DNA of 64,000 nt, taken from positions 1,798,001-1,862,000 of the forward strand of contig NZ_JBDZDN010000001.1 in assembly GCF_040049215.1 (NCBI RefSeq), written 5' to 3'. The position numbers and the translations under genes were made by a program. Source of the DNA: Mesorhizobium_K sp040049215. Lineage in GTDB: Bacteria; Pseudomonadota; Alphaproteobacteria; Rhizobiales; Rhizobiaceae. Under the pieces are notes generated by a model. It was not told the origin of the DNA, searched no databases, and saw only the letters and a list, made by a program, of their open reading frames with translations. Shown piece after piece: positions 34,901-44,699 of this stretch (the first letter of the stretch is position 1; each line of letters starts with the position of its first letter).

Positions 34901-35482
34901 GTGAACGAATCAATCATAAGGCCGGCGGCAGCCGCCGATCTCGACGCGATCACTGAAATCTACGCGGACGCGGTGAGGAACGGCACGGCGAGCTACGAGC
35001 TCGAGCCGCCGACGAGGGCGGAGATGGGCGCGCGCTTCGAGACGCTCGTTGTTGGCGGTTTTCCCTACGTCGTCGCCGAAGAATCGGGAACCGTGCTCGG
35101 CTACGCCTATGCGGGTCCGTTCCGGCCCCGCCCGGCTTACCGCTTCATCGTCGAGAACTCGGTCTACGTCGCGCCGCACGCCAAGGGCCGCGGCCTGGGA
35201 CGGCTGCTGCTCGAAAGGCTGATCGCGGAAGCCGCAAAGCTCGGCTTCCGGCAGATGATCGCCGTCATCGGCGACGGCCATCCCGGCAGCGCCTCGGTGA
35301 AGCTGCACGAACGCATGGGTTTCCGTCACAGCGGCCGGCTGGAAGGCTCGGGCTACAAGCACGGGCGCTGGCTGGACACCACCTTCATGCAGCTGTCGAT
35401 GAACGGCGGCGCGTCGACGGCGCCGGATCCCGACTCGCTGCCGGAACGGAAATTCAGGGCTGGCAGCGTGAAAGCCGGCTAA
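34901..35482 (+). CDS. GNAT N-acetyltransferase (phosphinothricin/methionine-sulfone acetyltransferase type)
   Basis: A 193-aa acetyl-CoA-dependent N-acetyltransferase. The GNAT core is visible: β-strand ENSVYVAP, then the acetyl-CoA loop HAKGRGLGRLLLE, and KLHERMGFRHSGRLEGSGYK near the end. NGTASYELEPPTRAEM and GYAYAGPFRPRPAYRFIVE match the Pat/MnaT subgroup, which acetylates phosphinothricin-like or methionine-derivative amines. The start is GTG at 34901. Roughly 25 residues at the C-terminus are an unrelated tail. Substrate specificity is inferred from family resemblance only. Confidence 0.9.
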   Translation: MNESIIRPAAAADLDAITEIYADAVRNGTASYELEPPTRAEMGARFETLVVGGFPYVVAEESGTVLGYAYAGPFRPRPAYRFIVENSVYVAPHAKGRGLGRLLLERLIAEAAKLGFRQMIAVIGDGHPGSASVKLHERMGFRHSGRLEGSGYKHGRWLDTTFMQLSMNGGASTAPDPDSLPERKFRAGSVKAG

Positions 35483-35544
35483 GGGCGCGCGGGCTTCACG
35501 ACCTGCCGGGGTGCCTCTGCCGCGCCTCTCAGCGGAACGATCTC

Positions 35545-35928
35545 TCAGGCGTCGACCAGTCTCAGCTTGTTGTCGAAGACCGAAAGCACCCGGGCAAGTT
35601 CGTGGCCGCGCTTGAGGATCAGGCCCGTCGCTGATGTGACCGACCACGTGCCTTGCCGCCGGGCGAGCGACGGATTCTTCGTGATGCGGAAGAGCGGCGT
35701 CTCGCTGGTGCGGCGGAAGACGGAGAAGACGGCGCGGTCGGAGAGATGGTCGATGGCGTAGTCGCGCCATTCGTTGGCGGCGACCATGCGCCCGTAGAGC
35801 CGGAGAATCTGGTCGAGTTCGCGTCGCTGGAAGGTCACCGGCAGAGCTAGCCGCTCGCGCCGGACCTCGTGCAACGGAATCAATATTGAGGAATCGTCCC
35901 CACCCTCCGTCCCGCTGGCCCGATCCAT
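35545..35928 (-). CDS. DUF2794 domain protein
   Basis: A 127-aa soluble protein matching the alphaproteobacterial DUF2794 family: VTFQRRELDQILRLYGRMV, then EWRDYAIDHL and DRAVFSVFRRTSE. The family has no known function. It is convergent with the GNAT gene (62 bp) and transcribed away from the small RNA region on its 5' side. No signal peptide or TM helix. Confidence 0.9.
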   Translation of the reverse strand: MDRASGTEGGDDSSILIPLHEVRRERLALPVTFQRRELDQILRLYGRMVAANEWRDYAIDHLSDRAVFSVFRRTSETPLFRITKNPSLARRQGTWSVTSATGLILKRGHELARVLSVFDNKLRLVDA

Positions 35929-36129
35929 CGTCGGTGACCTTTCATCACGGTTTCATGACGGTCGAAGCGTGACGTTTTCATGCTGCAATTGCAAGCCCCG
36001 GAAACGCGATCCGGGCAGCGTTCCAACATTAATCACAAATCGGTAACAGCCTGAAACATTCTGTATCGATTGGTGATGCTGCGCCACATTGCTGCCTTTT
36101 TTTATCCGCGCTGACGCCCCAATGTCCGA

Positions 36130-36320
36130 CGAATTTACCCGTGTTGCCTGAGACGGTTCGGTCCGGCACCGGCTCGTAAACCCCAAGCCCCCCGCCCACG
36201 GGTCTGCGTCGGATCGAACCAACCTCGGCCTTCCCAAGGAAGCCGAGTGCGACGATCCCAAAATCCTGAATTCTGAATCACCGGTGCCGGAAGCAAGCTG
36301 GCGCCGGTTTTTCTTCGTTC
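36130..36320 (+). ncRNA. probable structured small RNA (6S-like candidate)
   Basis: The 412-bp gap between DUF2794 and DUF1223 has no protein gene, but it contains a plus-strand rho-independent terminator (36281-36319) with no plus-strand gene before it. Upstream of that terminator lie a CTCGGC/GCCGAG hairpin with loop CAA (36224-36247) flanked by CGTCG/CGACG pairing, a CCCG/CGGG hairpin (about 36191-36202), and TCCGGCACCGG (36162-36172), the exact reverse complement of 36281-36291. This long-range closure and internal asymmetric bubble recall 6S RNA, but my memory of rhizobial 6S is not sufficient to be sure. The 5' end is not defined; 36130 is a guess. Confidence 0.5.
36281..36319 (+). terminator. 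plus-strand rho-independent terminator without an upstream protein gene
   Basis: CCGGTGCCGG (36281-36290) pairs fully, counting two G-U pairs, with CTGGCGCCGG (36298-36307) around a 7-base loop and is followed by TTTTTCTTC. The 5' arm is also complementary to 36162-36172, giving two mutually exclusive folds. Confidence 0.75.
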
Positions 36321-36340
36321 CGGCTGGCCCGGGCCAAGCC

Positions 36341-37102
36341 CTAAGGCGTCTCGGCTTCCGGAGGAACAATGGCTGCGCCGAGGATCGGCCCGGGCAGCCC
36401 GTCCCTGGTCACGGACTGGAGAAGGATGGCGCAGCCGCCCTTCTTGTTGACCTCGCTGCGCGGCAATTCGAAGCGCGCCGCCTTGCCGTGCCACATTCCG
36501 GCGGTCTGCACGCTGGTGACGGGATTGGCGTAGGTGATGGTCTTGCCTTTGTTCTCGCCGCGCTCGATGGCGACGGGCCGCATCGGATCGAAATGCACCA
36601 GCACGAGGTGGGCGTCGCCCTTCTCTCCGGGCGCCGCCGCCGCATCGATCACGACGCTTTCGCCGGCGCGGGTGACGCCGATGTCGACCGACAGCCCGTC
36701 GCCCTTGTTCTCCATCTCGGTGATCGCCCAGGAGACCGCGTCGCCCTTGGCGCCGTTGACATGGGCGCGCCCGTTGATGACGGCCTGCGGCGTGTAGACC
36801 GTGCGCTTGCCGAACGCCTTGCCGTACCGATGCTGGCGCTCGGTGTTTTCCGGCGTCGCCAGAGTGTCCTTCCAGCCGAGATAGTCCCAGTAGTCGACAT
36901 GGTAGCCGAGCGCCACCACGTCGCCTCTCTCGGCGAGTTCGGTCAGCACCGCGTCGGCGGGCGGACAGGAATTGCAGCCCTGGCTGGTGAAGAGTTCGAC
37001 AACGGCCCTGGGCTTCAGAATGTCGCCGGCAAAGGAGGGCACGGCGCAAATCAGCGCCGCCGCCGCCGCCATCCTCAACAGGAGCCGTCTGTTCATGCGC
37101 AT
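36341..37102 (-). CDS. DUF1223 protein (thioredoxin-like, secreted)
   Basis: A 253-aa product with a signal peptide (Arg-rich start, core ending near SFAGD). The DUF1223 domain begins VVELFTSQGCNSCPPAD, with a CxxC pair in a thioredoxin-like position, and continues with HVDYWDYLGWKD and TVYTPQAVINGR. The family has no established function, and redox chemistry on an exported substrate is an inference from the CxxC. It precedes nothing in an obvious operon and lies downstream of acnA on the same strand. Confidence 0.9.
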   Translation of the reverse strand: MRMNRRLLLRMAAAAALICAVPSFAGDILKPRAVVELFTSQGCNSCPPADAVLTELAERGDVVALGYHVDYWDYLGWKDTLATPENTERQHRYGKAFGKRTVYTPQAVINGRAHVNGAKGDAVSWAITEMENKGDGLSVDIGVTRAGESVVIDAAAAPGEKGDAHLVLVHFDPMRPVAIERGENKGKTITYANPVTSVQTAGMWHGKAARFELPRSEVNKKGGCAILLQSVTRDGLPGPILGAAIVPPEAETP

Positions 37103-37210
37103 CCCGGTTCCGCCGGCAGGACCGGCTCTTATCGTTCGCCGGAATGCTTGCCAGACCGCCTCAACAAGAGGAAGTCACGTTGCGGTGAAACGGGATGGCC
37201 GAGCTCAGCC

Positions 37211-37242
37211 GACCCCCTCAACCGGCGCAGCCCGAGGGGGTC
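37211..37242. terminator. hairpin after acnA
   Basis: GACCCCCTC/GAGGGGGTC 9-bp perfect arms lie 15 bases beyond the acnA stop. There is no clear T-tract, so termination would be weak or rho-assisted. Confidence 0.45.
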
Positions 37243-37256
37243 GTTCGATCGCCGGT

Positions 37257-39950
<2,694 letters not shown>

Positions 39951-40248
39951 GTGCGATCCCATCCTGGTCTGTTCGGCCTGACGGGAACGGACTCCGATGG
40001 CATGCAATCACGCGCAAAGGTGCGGGTACGGCCATTTCCGCTGTCCGCTCCCAAGCGTCCGAGCCGTTGAAGGCGGCGGGCGCGCTGGTCCGGCGCAAAA
40101 TTCGGTTCCCGCGCCGACCGCTGGCACGGATGACCCGCATATAGAGAAATTTCTGGAATAGTTCTAGACACGGAATCGCCATTTTTGCTGCGCCGCACCA
40201 GCGGGCGGCCTGCAAAGGGCGGTACGGGCCTTGGCAACGGGGAAGACG

Positions 40249-40998
40249 ATGCGGCTGATCGCCGAGGATCTGAGCGGCGAGCGCGGCGGGCAGCCGGTCT
40301 TTTCGGGCGTCGGCCTGTCGCTCGGCGAGGGCGAAGCTCTCATCGTCACCGGACCGAACGGATCAGGCAAATCGACATTGCTCCGGGTCATGGTCGGGCT
40401 GCTGCCCGCGGCCGGCGGCAGCGTGCGGCTGGAAGGCGGCGGCGAGGCGTTCCCGACGGTCGCGTCGGCTGCCCACTATCTCGGCCATCTCAACGCGATG
40501 AAGCCGGCGCTGACCGTGACGGAGAACCTCGCCTTCTGGCGCGATTTCCGCGGCGATGCGGCGGTTTCAGTGGGCAACGCGCTGGAGACCGTCGGGCTCG
40601 GGGCGATCGGGCATCTTCCCTTCGGCTACCTCTCCACCGGCCAACGCCGCCGGGCGACGATCGCCAGGCTGCTGGTCAGCCGGCGGCCGCTCTGGCTGCT
40701 CGACGAACCGACGGCAGGGCTGGATGCGCAGTCGGAGCGGCAGTTTTCCGCACTGATGGCGGCGCATCTTGCCGGCGGGGGGATGATCGTCGCCGCCACG
40801 CACCTGCCGCTCGGGGTCGAAGGGGCAAGAGAGCTGAGGATGGGCGAGGTTGGCGCCGACTTACCCTCCACCTCGCGGGGAGGGTCGACCCGCGAAGCGG
40901 GGCGGGGTGGGGGCGGTCCAGAATCGAGTGCTTCGTCTCCACCCCCACCCGGCTCACACCCTCGGGGTTCGCCACCCTCCCCGCAAGGGGGAGGGTAA
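40249..40998 (+). CDS. ccmA: heme exporter ATP-binding protein CcmA (C-terminally extended by a repeat)
   Basis: ATPase of the CcmABCD complex, which releases holo-CcmE for cytochrome c maturation. Walker A is GPNGSGKST, the signature region reads YLSTGQRRRATIARLL and Walker B is LWLLDEPTAGLD. I chose the ATG at 40249 with GGGGAAG upstream; a TTG at 40231 is the alternative. About 204 residues correspond to a normal CcmA. The last 45 (from base 40861) are Gly/Pro/Ser-rich translation of a palindromic repeat that also supplies the stop codon, so the tail is probably disordered. Confidence 0.93.
   Translation: MRLIAEDLSGERGGQPVFSGVGLSLGEGEALIVTGPNGSGKSTLLRVMVGLLPAAGGSVRLEGGGEAFPTVASAAHYLGHLNAMKPALTVTENLAFWRDFRGDAAVSVGNALETVGLGAIGHLPFGYLSTGQRRRATIARLLVSRRPLWLLDEPTAGLDAQSERQFSALMAAHLAGGGMIVAATHLPLGVEGARELRMGEVGADLPSTSRGGSTREAGRGGGGPESSASSPPPPGSHPRGSPPSPQGGG
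40861..40998. repeat. palindromic repeat element spanning the ccmA-ccmB junction
   Basis: The element is bounded by TTACCCTCC (40861-40869) and its exact reverse complement GGAGGGTAA (40990-40998). Inside are GGGTGGGGG/CCCCCACCC 9-bp arms and a CCCGCGAAGCGGG hairpin, so the whole 138 bp can form a large cruciform. Its length is a multiple of three (46 codons), so it keeps the ccmA frame open. It contributes the ccmA TAA stop and the GGGGGAGGG that serves ccmB as ribosome site. It resembles rhizobial REP-like repeats. Confidence 0.8.
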
Positions 40999-40999
40999 G

Positions 41000-41665
41000 G
41001 TGGGCGCCCTCTACCTGCGCGAGCTTCGCCTGGCGACGCGCGCCGGCGGCGGGGCGCTGACCGGTGTCTTGTTCTTCCTGGCGGTGGTCGCCACCATCCC
41101 CTTCGCGCTCGGCCCCGACCTCAACATGCTCGCCCGCATCGGCCCGGCGATATTGTGGATCGGCGCGCTGCTCGCCTCGCTGCTCGGCCTCGACCGGCTG
41201 TTCCAGGCCGACCGCGAGGACGGTTCGCTCGACGTGCTCGTGCTGTCGGCCGACCGTCATATGCTGGCGCTCACCGTCTTCGTCAAATGCCTGGCGCACT
41301 GGACGGCGAGCGTGCTGCCGCTGGTGATCGCCGCGCCGGTGCTGGGGCTGATCCTCAACATGGAACCGCTCGGGATCGGCGCCACCGCGCTGACGCTGCT
41401 GGTCGGCACGCCGGCGATCGCCTTCATCGGCGCCGCGGGCGCGGCGGTGGCGGTCGGCCTGCCGCGCGGCGGCGTGCTGGTCTCGGTGCTGGTGCTGCCG
41501 CTGGCGATCCCGGTGCTGATCTTCGGCGTCTCGGCGAGCTATGCGGCGGTGAACGAGCCGGACCCGTTCATGCCGCCCTTTCTCATTCTCGCCGCACTGA
41601 CGCTGTTTCTCGCGGTGATCGGCCCGGTCGCGGCGGCGCTCGCGCTGCGCTATTCGGCTGATTGA
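41000..41665 (+). CDS. ccmB: heme exporter membrane protein CcmB
   Basis: A 221-aa permease subunit of the CcmAB ABC transporter, with six TM segments. The start LRELRLATRAGGGALTG and the LGLDRLFQADREDGSLD segment are family hallmarks. The GTG at 41000 is one base after the ccmA stop and is preceded by GGGGGAGGG that belongs to the repeat. In rhizobia ccmC normally follows; here the stop is followed at once by another palindromic repeat and then ccmD. Confidence 0.93.
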   Translation: MGALYLRELRLATRAGGGALTGVLFFLAVVATIPFALGPDLNMLARIGPAILWIGALLASLLGLDRLFQADREDGSLDVLVLSADRHMLALTVFVKCLAHWTASVLPLVIAAPVLGLILNMEPLGIGATALTLLVGTPAIAFIGAAGAAVAVGLPRGGVLVSVLVLPLAIPVLIFGVSASYAAVNEPDPFMPPFLILAALTLFLAVIGPVAAALALRYSAD

Positions 41666-41708
41666 GCATGACCCCGAAAAGTTGCAGACTTTTCGGCCAA
41701 GGTCATGC
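41666..41708. repeat. palindromic repeat where ccmC would be expected
   Basis: GCATGACC and CCGAAAAGT (41666-41682) are mirrored by ACTTTTCGG and GGTCATGC (41688-41708), giving a near-perfect 43-bp stem-loop. The type (CCGAAAAGT...ACTTTTCGG with GCATGA ends) is a very common rhizobial intergenic palindrome. It starts directly after the ccmB stop. Confidence 0.85.
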
Positions 41709-41792
41709 TTCCAAGAAGCCGATGCGGCGTTCGGCGCGATTGCGGGGGAAGCTTCCGGCCGATATGCAGCCGGGCCAAGGAAGGCAAGAACG

Positions 41793-41960
41793 ATGACCGC
41801 GCATGCGCTCTATGTGACAGCGGCTTACGGCGTATCGGCGCTGGCGATTGCCGGGCTGATCGCCTGGGCGCTCTTCGACAACCGATCTCGGCGACGCGAG
41901 ATGGCGGAGCTGGAAGCGAGCGGCGTGCGCCGCCGCTCCGACCGCAAGGACGCAAGCTGA
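41793..41960 (+). CDS. ccmD: heme exporter protein CcmD
   Basis: A 55-aa small membrane subunit that helps release holo-CcmE from CcmABC. One TM segment (about residues 8-28) is followed by a basic cytoplasmic tail RSRRREMAELEASGVRRRS, the usual CcmD pattern. AAGGAAGG lies 9-16 bases before the ATG. Its stop overlaps the ccmG start (ATGA), indicating coupled translation. Confidence 0.88.
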   Translation: MTAHALYVTAAYGVSALAIAGLIAWALFDNRSRRREMAELEASGVRRRSDRKDAS

Positions 41961-42532
41961 TGGCGACGGAGGCGGCAACGCCGAAGCCGCGGCGTCTCAT
42001 CGTGCTGGCGCCACTCGCGCTGTTCCTCGGACTGGCAGCGCTGTTCCTGATACAGCTCCTGTCGGGCCGCGACACAGCCGAGATTCCCTCGGCGCTGATC
42101 GGCGAGCCGGCGCCCGAGACCAGCCTGCCGCCGCTCGAAGGCATGGACCTCCCCGGCCTCGACAGCAAAAGCTTCGCCGGCAAGGTGACGCTGGTGAATG
42201 TGTGGGCGTCGTGGTGCGCGCCCTGCCGCGAGGAGCATCCGCTGCTGCTCGCGCTGGCTGAGGACAAACGTTTTTCCATCGCCGGGCTGAACTACAAGGA
42301 TGCGCCGGAGAACGCGCGCCGCTTCCTCGGCAGCCTCGGCAATCCCTATTCGGCGATCGGCGTGGACGGCGCCGGCCGAACCGCGATCGACTGGGGGGTC
42401 TACGGCGTGCCGGAAACCTTCCTCGTCGGCAAGGACGGCAAGATCGCCTTCAAGCATGTCGGGCCGCTGTCCGAGCAGGCCGTGACCGGCGCGCTGCTGC
42501 CGGCAATAGAAAAGGCGCTGGCCGCCAATTAG
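41960..42532 (+). CDS. ccmG: thiol:disulfide interchange protein CcmG/DsbE
   Basis: A membrane-anchored periplasmic thioredoxin that reduces apocytochrome c before heme attachment. The 190 aa have a TM anchor at about residues 13-34 and the active site WASWCAPC (Cys86, Cys89). The GVYGVPETFLVGKDGKI segment contains the cis-Pro. The ATG at 41960 overlaps the ccmD stop. It is the last gene of the ccm cluster in this window; ccmC is missing, and ccmE, ccmF and ccmH are not here either. Confidence 0.93.
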   Translation: MATEAATPKPRRLIVLAPLALFLGLAALFLIQLLSGRDTAEIPSALIGEPAPETSLPPLEGMDLPGLDSKSFAGKVTLVNVWASWCAPCREEHPLLLALAEDKRFSIAGLNYKDAPENARRFLGSLGNPYSAIGVDGAGRTAIDWGVYGVPETFLVGKDGKIAFKHVGPLSEQAVTGALLPAIEKALAAN

Positions 42533-42579
42533 GAGCCAGCGCCGTTCTAATTTTACCTGGACTGCGTTTACGCGACGGC

Positions 42580-42744
42580 TCAGCCGTAAATTTTCTTGTA
42601 GGCGTGGCGCAGCATTTCGCCGCGGTCGGCGCGAAGGTCCGCGAGGTCGCGCTGGGAAAGGCCGGCGATCTCGTTGGCGAGGCGGTTGTATTCGCGACGC
42701 TTCTCGATGCGCGTCTGCGCGTAGGCGATGAGGTTCTGGATCAT
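42580..42744 (-). CDS. DUF1127 small protein
   Basis: A 54-aa basic protein. Its RREYNRLANEIAGLSQRDLADLRADRGE matches the DUF1127 (YjiS-like) core, arginine-rich in alphaproteobacteria; some family members link to phosphate/carbon or small-RNA metabolism, but this one's role is unknown. I chose the ATG at 42744 because the domain starts directly after it; the longer upstream reading is Cys/His-rich and unlike the family. A perfect palindrome lies about 85 bases upstream in the intergenic region. Confidence 0.82.
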   Translation of the reverse strand: MIQNLIAYAQTRIEKRREYNRLANEIAGLSQRDLADLRADRGEMLRHAYKKIYG

Positions 42745-42827
42745 GGCGAGGCTCCTTGCCGCTCCCCAAGTAGCGGCTGAATGGTTGTTCCTCCCTGACA
42801 AGCCAAAGATATGCAACGATGTGTGCA

Positions 42828-42848
42828 ATGCAACATGGCATGTTGCAT
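42828..42848. promoter_or_regulatory. 21-bp perfect palindrome upstream of the DUF1127 gene
   Basis: ATGCAACATG-G-CATGTTGCAT has 10-bp perfect arms around one central base. It lies between the DUF1127 start (42744) and the end of the flavin reductase gene (42877), so it could be an operator for DUF1127. The binding protein is unknown. Confidence 0.5.
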
Positions 42849-42876
42849 CGCAGCAATGCGCCGCGCGCATGGCCGG

Positions 42877-43404
42877 TTAATGCCGGCTTGCGAACCGCTG
42901 GAAGCCGACAAGCATCTCCTGCATGCATCGTCGCGCCTCTGTAGCAGCGAGCATCGCCTCTACGTCCTCCGGCTTCTTGCCGAGCAGCGCGATCTCGAAT
43001 TCGTCGCCGGCAAAGACATCAAACGACATGGTATTCAGTATTTCGCGCAGCGCTGTGCGGGACGTCAGCGAGCGCGGCGAGGCGTGGACGAGCATCGCCG
43101 GCTTGCCCACCGCCGCCTCGCCCGACACCAGCCAGTCGAGTGCGTTCTTCAGACCGCCGGGCACGCCATGCGCATATTCCGGACAGGCAATGACGATGCC
43201 ATCGGAGCGCCCGACCAAGTCGGCCAGCCTCAGGACCTCCGCTGTCGGCGTCTGCTCGTCGTCCGGGTTGAAGATCGGCAATTTGCCGAGCCCGTCATAG
43301 ATTTCGAGCCTGCAGCCATCAGGCGCGCAGTCGCGCATGGCGAGAAGCAGCGCGCTGTTGGTGGAGACTGCGCGCAGGCTGCCCGACAATCCGAGAAAAT
43401 TCAC
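42877..43404 (-). CDS. NADPH-dependent FMN reductase
   Basis: A flavodoxin-like quinone/flavin reductase of about 175 aa with the FMN-binding start VNFLGLSGSLRAVSTNSALL and the second loop CPEYAHGVPGGLKNALDWLV, both diagnostic of the NADPH_dep_FMN_red family (chromate reductase/azoreductase type). I chose the GTG at 43404; a TTG at 43422 in frame would overlap the previous gene's stop. It follows the PPOX-class gene closely on the same strand and may be co-transcribed. The physiological electron acceptor is not evident. Confidence 0.88.
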   Translation of the reverse strand: MNFLGLSGSLRAVSTNSALLLAMRDCAPDGCRLEIYDGLGKLPIFNPDDEQTPTAEVLRLADLVGRSDGIVIACPEYAHGVPGGLKNALDWLVSGEAAVGKPAMLVHASPRSLTSRTALREILNTMSFDVFAGDEFEIALLGKKPEDVEAMLAATEARRCMQEMLVGFQRFASRH

Positions 43405-43415
43405 AGGGGTTGCGC

Positions 43416-44030
43416 CTACCAAAGGGTCTGCTTGTAGGCCTCGTCGAGCCGGCGGTCGGTCTCAGCGGCCGACTGGTCGACGGCCATCTGGTCGCGCAGG
43501 ATTTCGCCGAGAGTCGGCATGGAGCCGCGGTCGGGCCAGCTTTCAGGCTTCCACAGTTCGGAACGCATGAAGGCCTTGGCGCAATGCATGTAGGCCGCCT
43601 TCACCGTGACCACGACCACGCTGATCGGCGGCTTGCCCTCGACCGCCAGGCGCTCGCGCAAGACGGCATCGGTGGTGATCCTCGCCTCGCCGTTGACGCG
43701 CAGCGTCTCGTTCATGCCGGGGATGAGGAAGAGCAGGCCGACGGCCGGATTGACGACGATGTTCTCCAGCGTGTCGAGCCGGTTGTTGCCCGGGCGGTCG
43801 GGTATGGCGATGGTGTTGTCGTCGAGCACCGTTGCGAAGCCCGGCTTGTCGCCCTTGGGCGTCACGTCGGCATTGCCCTGGCCGTCCGACGAGGCGATCA
43901 GCACGAACGGGCTCCTGGCGATGAAGGAACGGCAATGGCGGTCGAGCCGCTTCAGCTCCTTGCGGAGAGCGGCGTCATGGACGGGCTTGTAGAGACTGCG
44001 CAGCTCTTCATGCGAGGTGATAAAGTCCAT
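43416..44030 (-). CDS. pyridoxamine 5'-phosphate oxidase-like FMN-dependent protein
   Basis: A 204-aa split-barrel flavin-binding protein. HCRSFIARSPFVLIASSDGQG, then VTPKGDKPGF and DRPGNNRLDTLENIV match the PPOX-class MSMEG_1061-type family. The exact reaction is unknown; members bind FMN or F420. The gene lies between yciB (downstream in transcription order upstream) and the FMN reductase gene, 12 bp apart from the latter, and 12 bp after yciB. Confidence 0.9.
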   Translation of the reverse strand: MDFITSHEELRSLYKPVHDAALRKELKRLDRHCRSFIARSPFVLIASSDGQGNADVTPKGDKPGFATVLDDNTIAIPDRPGNNRLDTLENIVVNPAVGLLFLIPGMNETLRVNGEARITTDAVLRERLAVEGKPPISVVVVTVKAAYMHCAKAFMRSELWKPESWPDRGSMPTLGEILRDQMAVDQSAAETDRRLDEAYKQTLW

Positions 44031-44042
44031 GATCCCCTCCGG

Positions 44043-44693
44043 CTACTTCTTCTGGAGCTTCTCGTCGAGTGAATGGCGCATGATGAGCGGCATCTGGCTG
44101 AAGGTGAAGACCAGCGTGATCGGCATGATGCCCCATACCTTGAAGGCGACCCAGGCATCGGTCGAGAAGGAGCGCCAGACGATCTCGTTGACGACTGCCA
44201 GGAAGATGAAGAACAGGCCCCAGCGCAGCGTCAGCTTGCGCCAGCCTTCGGCGTCGAGACTGAAGGCGGAATCGAAGACGTAGCCGAGCAGCGACCTGCC
44301 GAACCACAGCCCGCCGAGCAGCACGGTGCCGAACAGCGTGTTGATGATGGTCGGCTTCATCTTGATGAAGACGTCGTCCTGCAGATAGAGCGTCAGCCCG
44401 CCGAAGACGAAGACGACGACGCCCGACACCAGCGGCATGATCGGCAGGGTGCGGGTGAGTGCCCAGGAGACGGCCAGCGCGATGGCGGTGGCGATCATGA
44501 ACAGCCCGGTGGCGATGAAGATCGGCCCGCCGAAGGCGGCGAGCGCCGGAAACCGCTCGGCCAGCCATTCGCCGCGCGCATTGGCGAAGAAGAAGACAAC
44601 CAGCGGCCCGAGCTCCAGAGCGAGCTTCAGCAGCGGGTTTATTTCCTTTTTCCTGGGGTCGCCGGGTTCGCGTTCGAGGATCGGTGGGTTCAT
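44043..44693 (-). CDS. yciB: septation protein A (YciB/IspZ family)
   Basis: A 216-aa inner-membrane protein with five or six TM helices. LKLALELGPLVVFFFAN is the N-terminal family signature, and VWRSFSTDAWVAFKVWGIMP lies near the C-terminus. The family is linked to intracellular septation and cell-envelope integrity. It lies 6 bases after ftsY and forms the dapF-mtaB-ftsY-yciB operon typical of Rhizobiales. Confidence 0.94.
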   Translation of the reverse strand: MNPPILEREPGDPRKKEINPLLKLALELGPLVVFFFANARGEWLAERFPALAAFGGPIFIATGLFMIATAIALAVSWALTRTLPIMPLVSGVVVFVFGGLTLYLQDDVFIKMKPTIINTLFGTVLLGGLWFGRSLLGYVFDSAFSLDAEGWRKLTLRWGLFFIFLAVVNEIVWRSFSTDAWVAFKVWGIMPITLVFTFSQMPLIMRHSLDEKLQKK

Positions 44694-44699
44694 GGGCGC

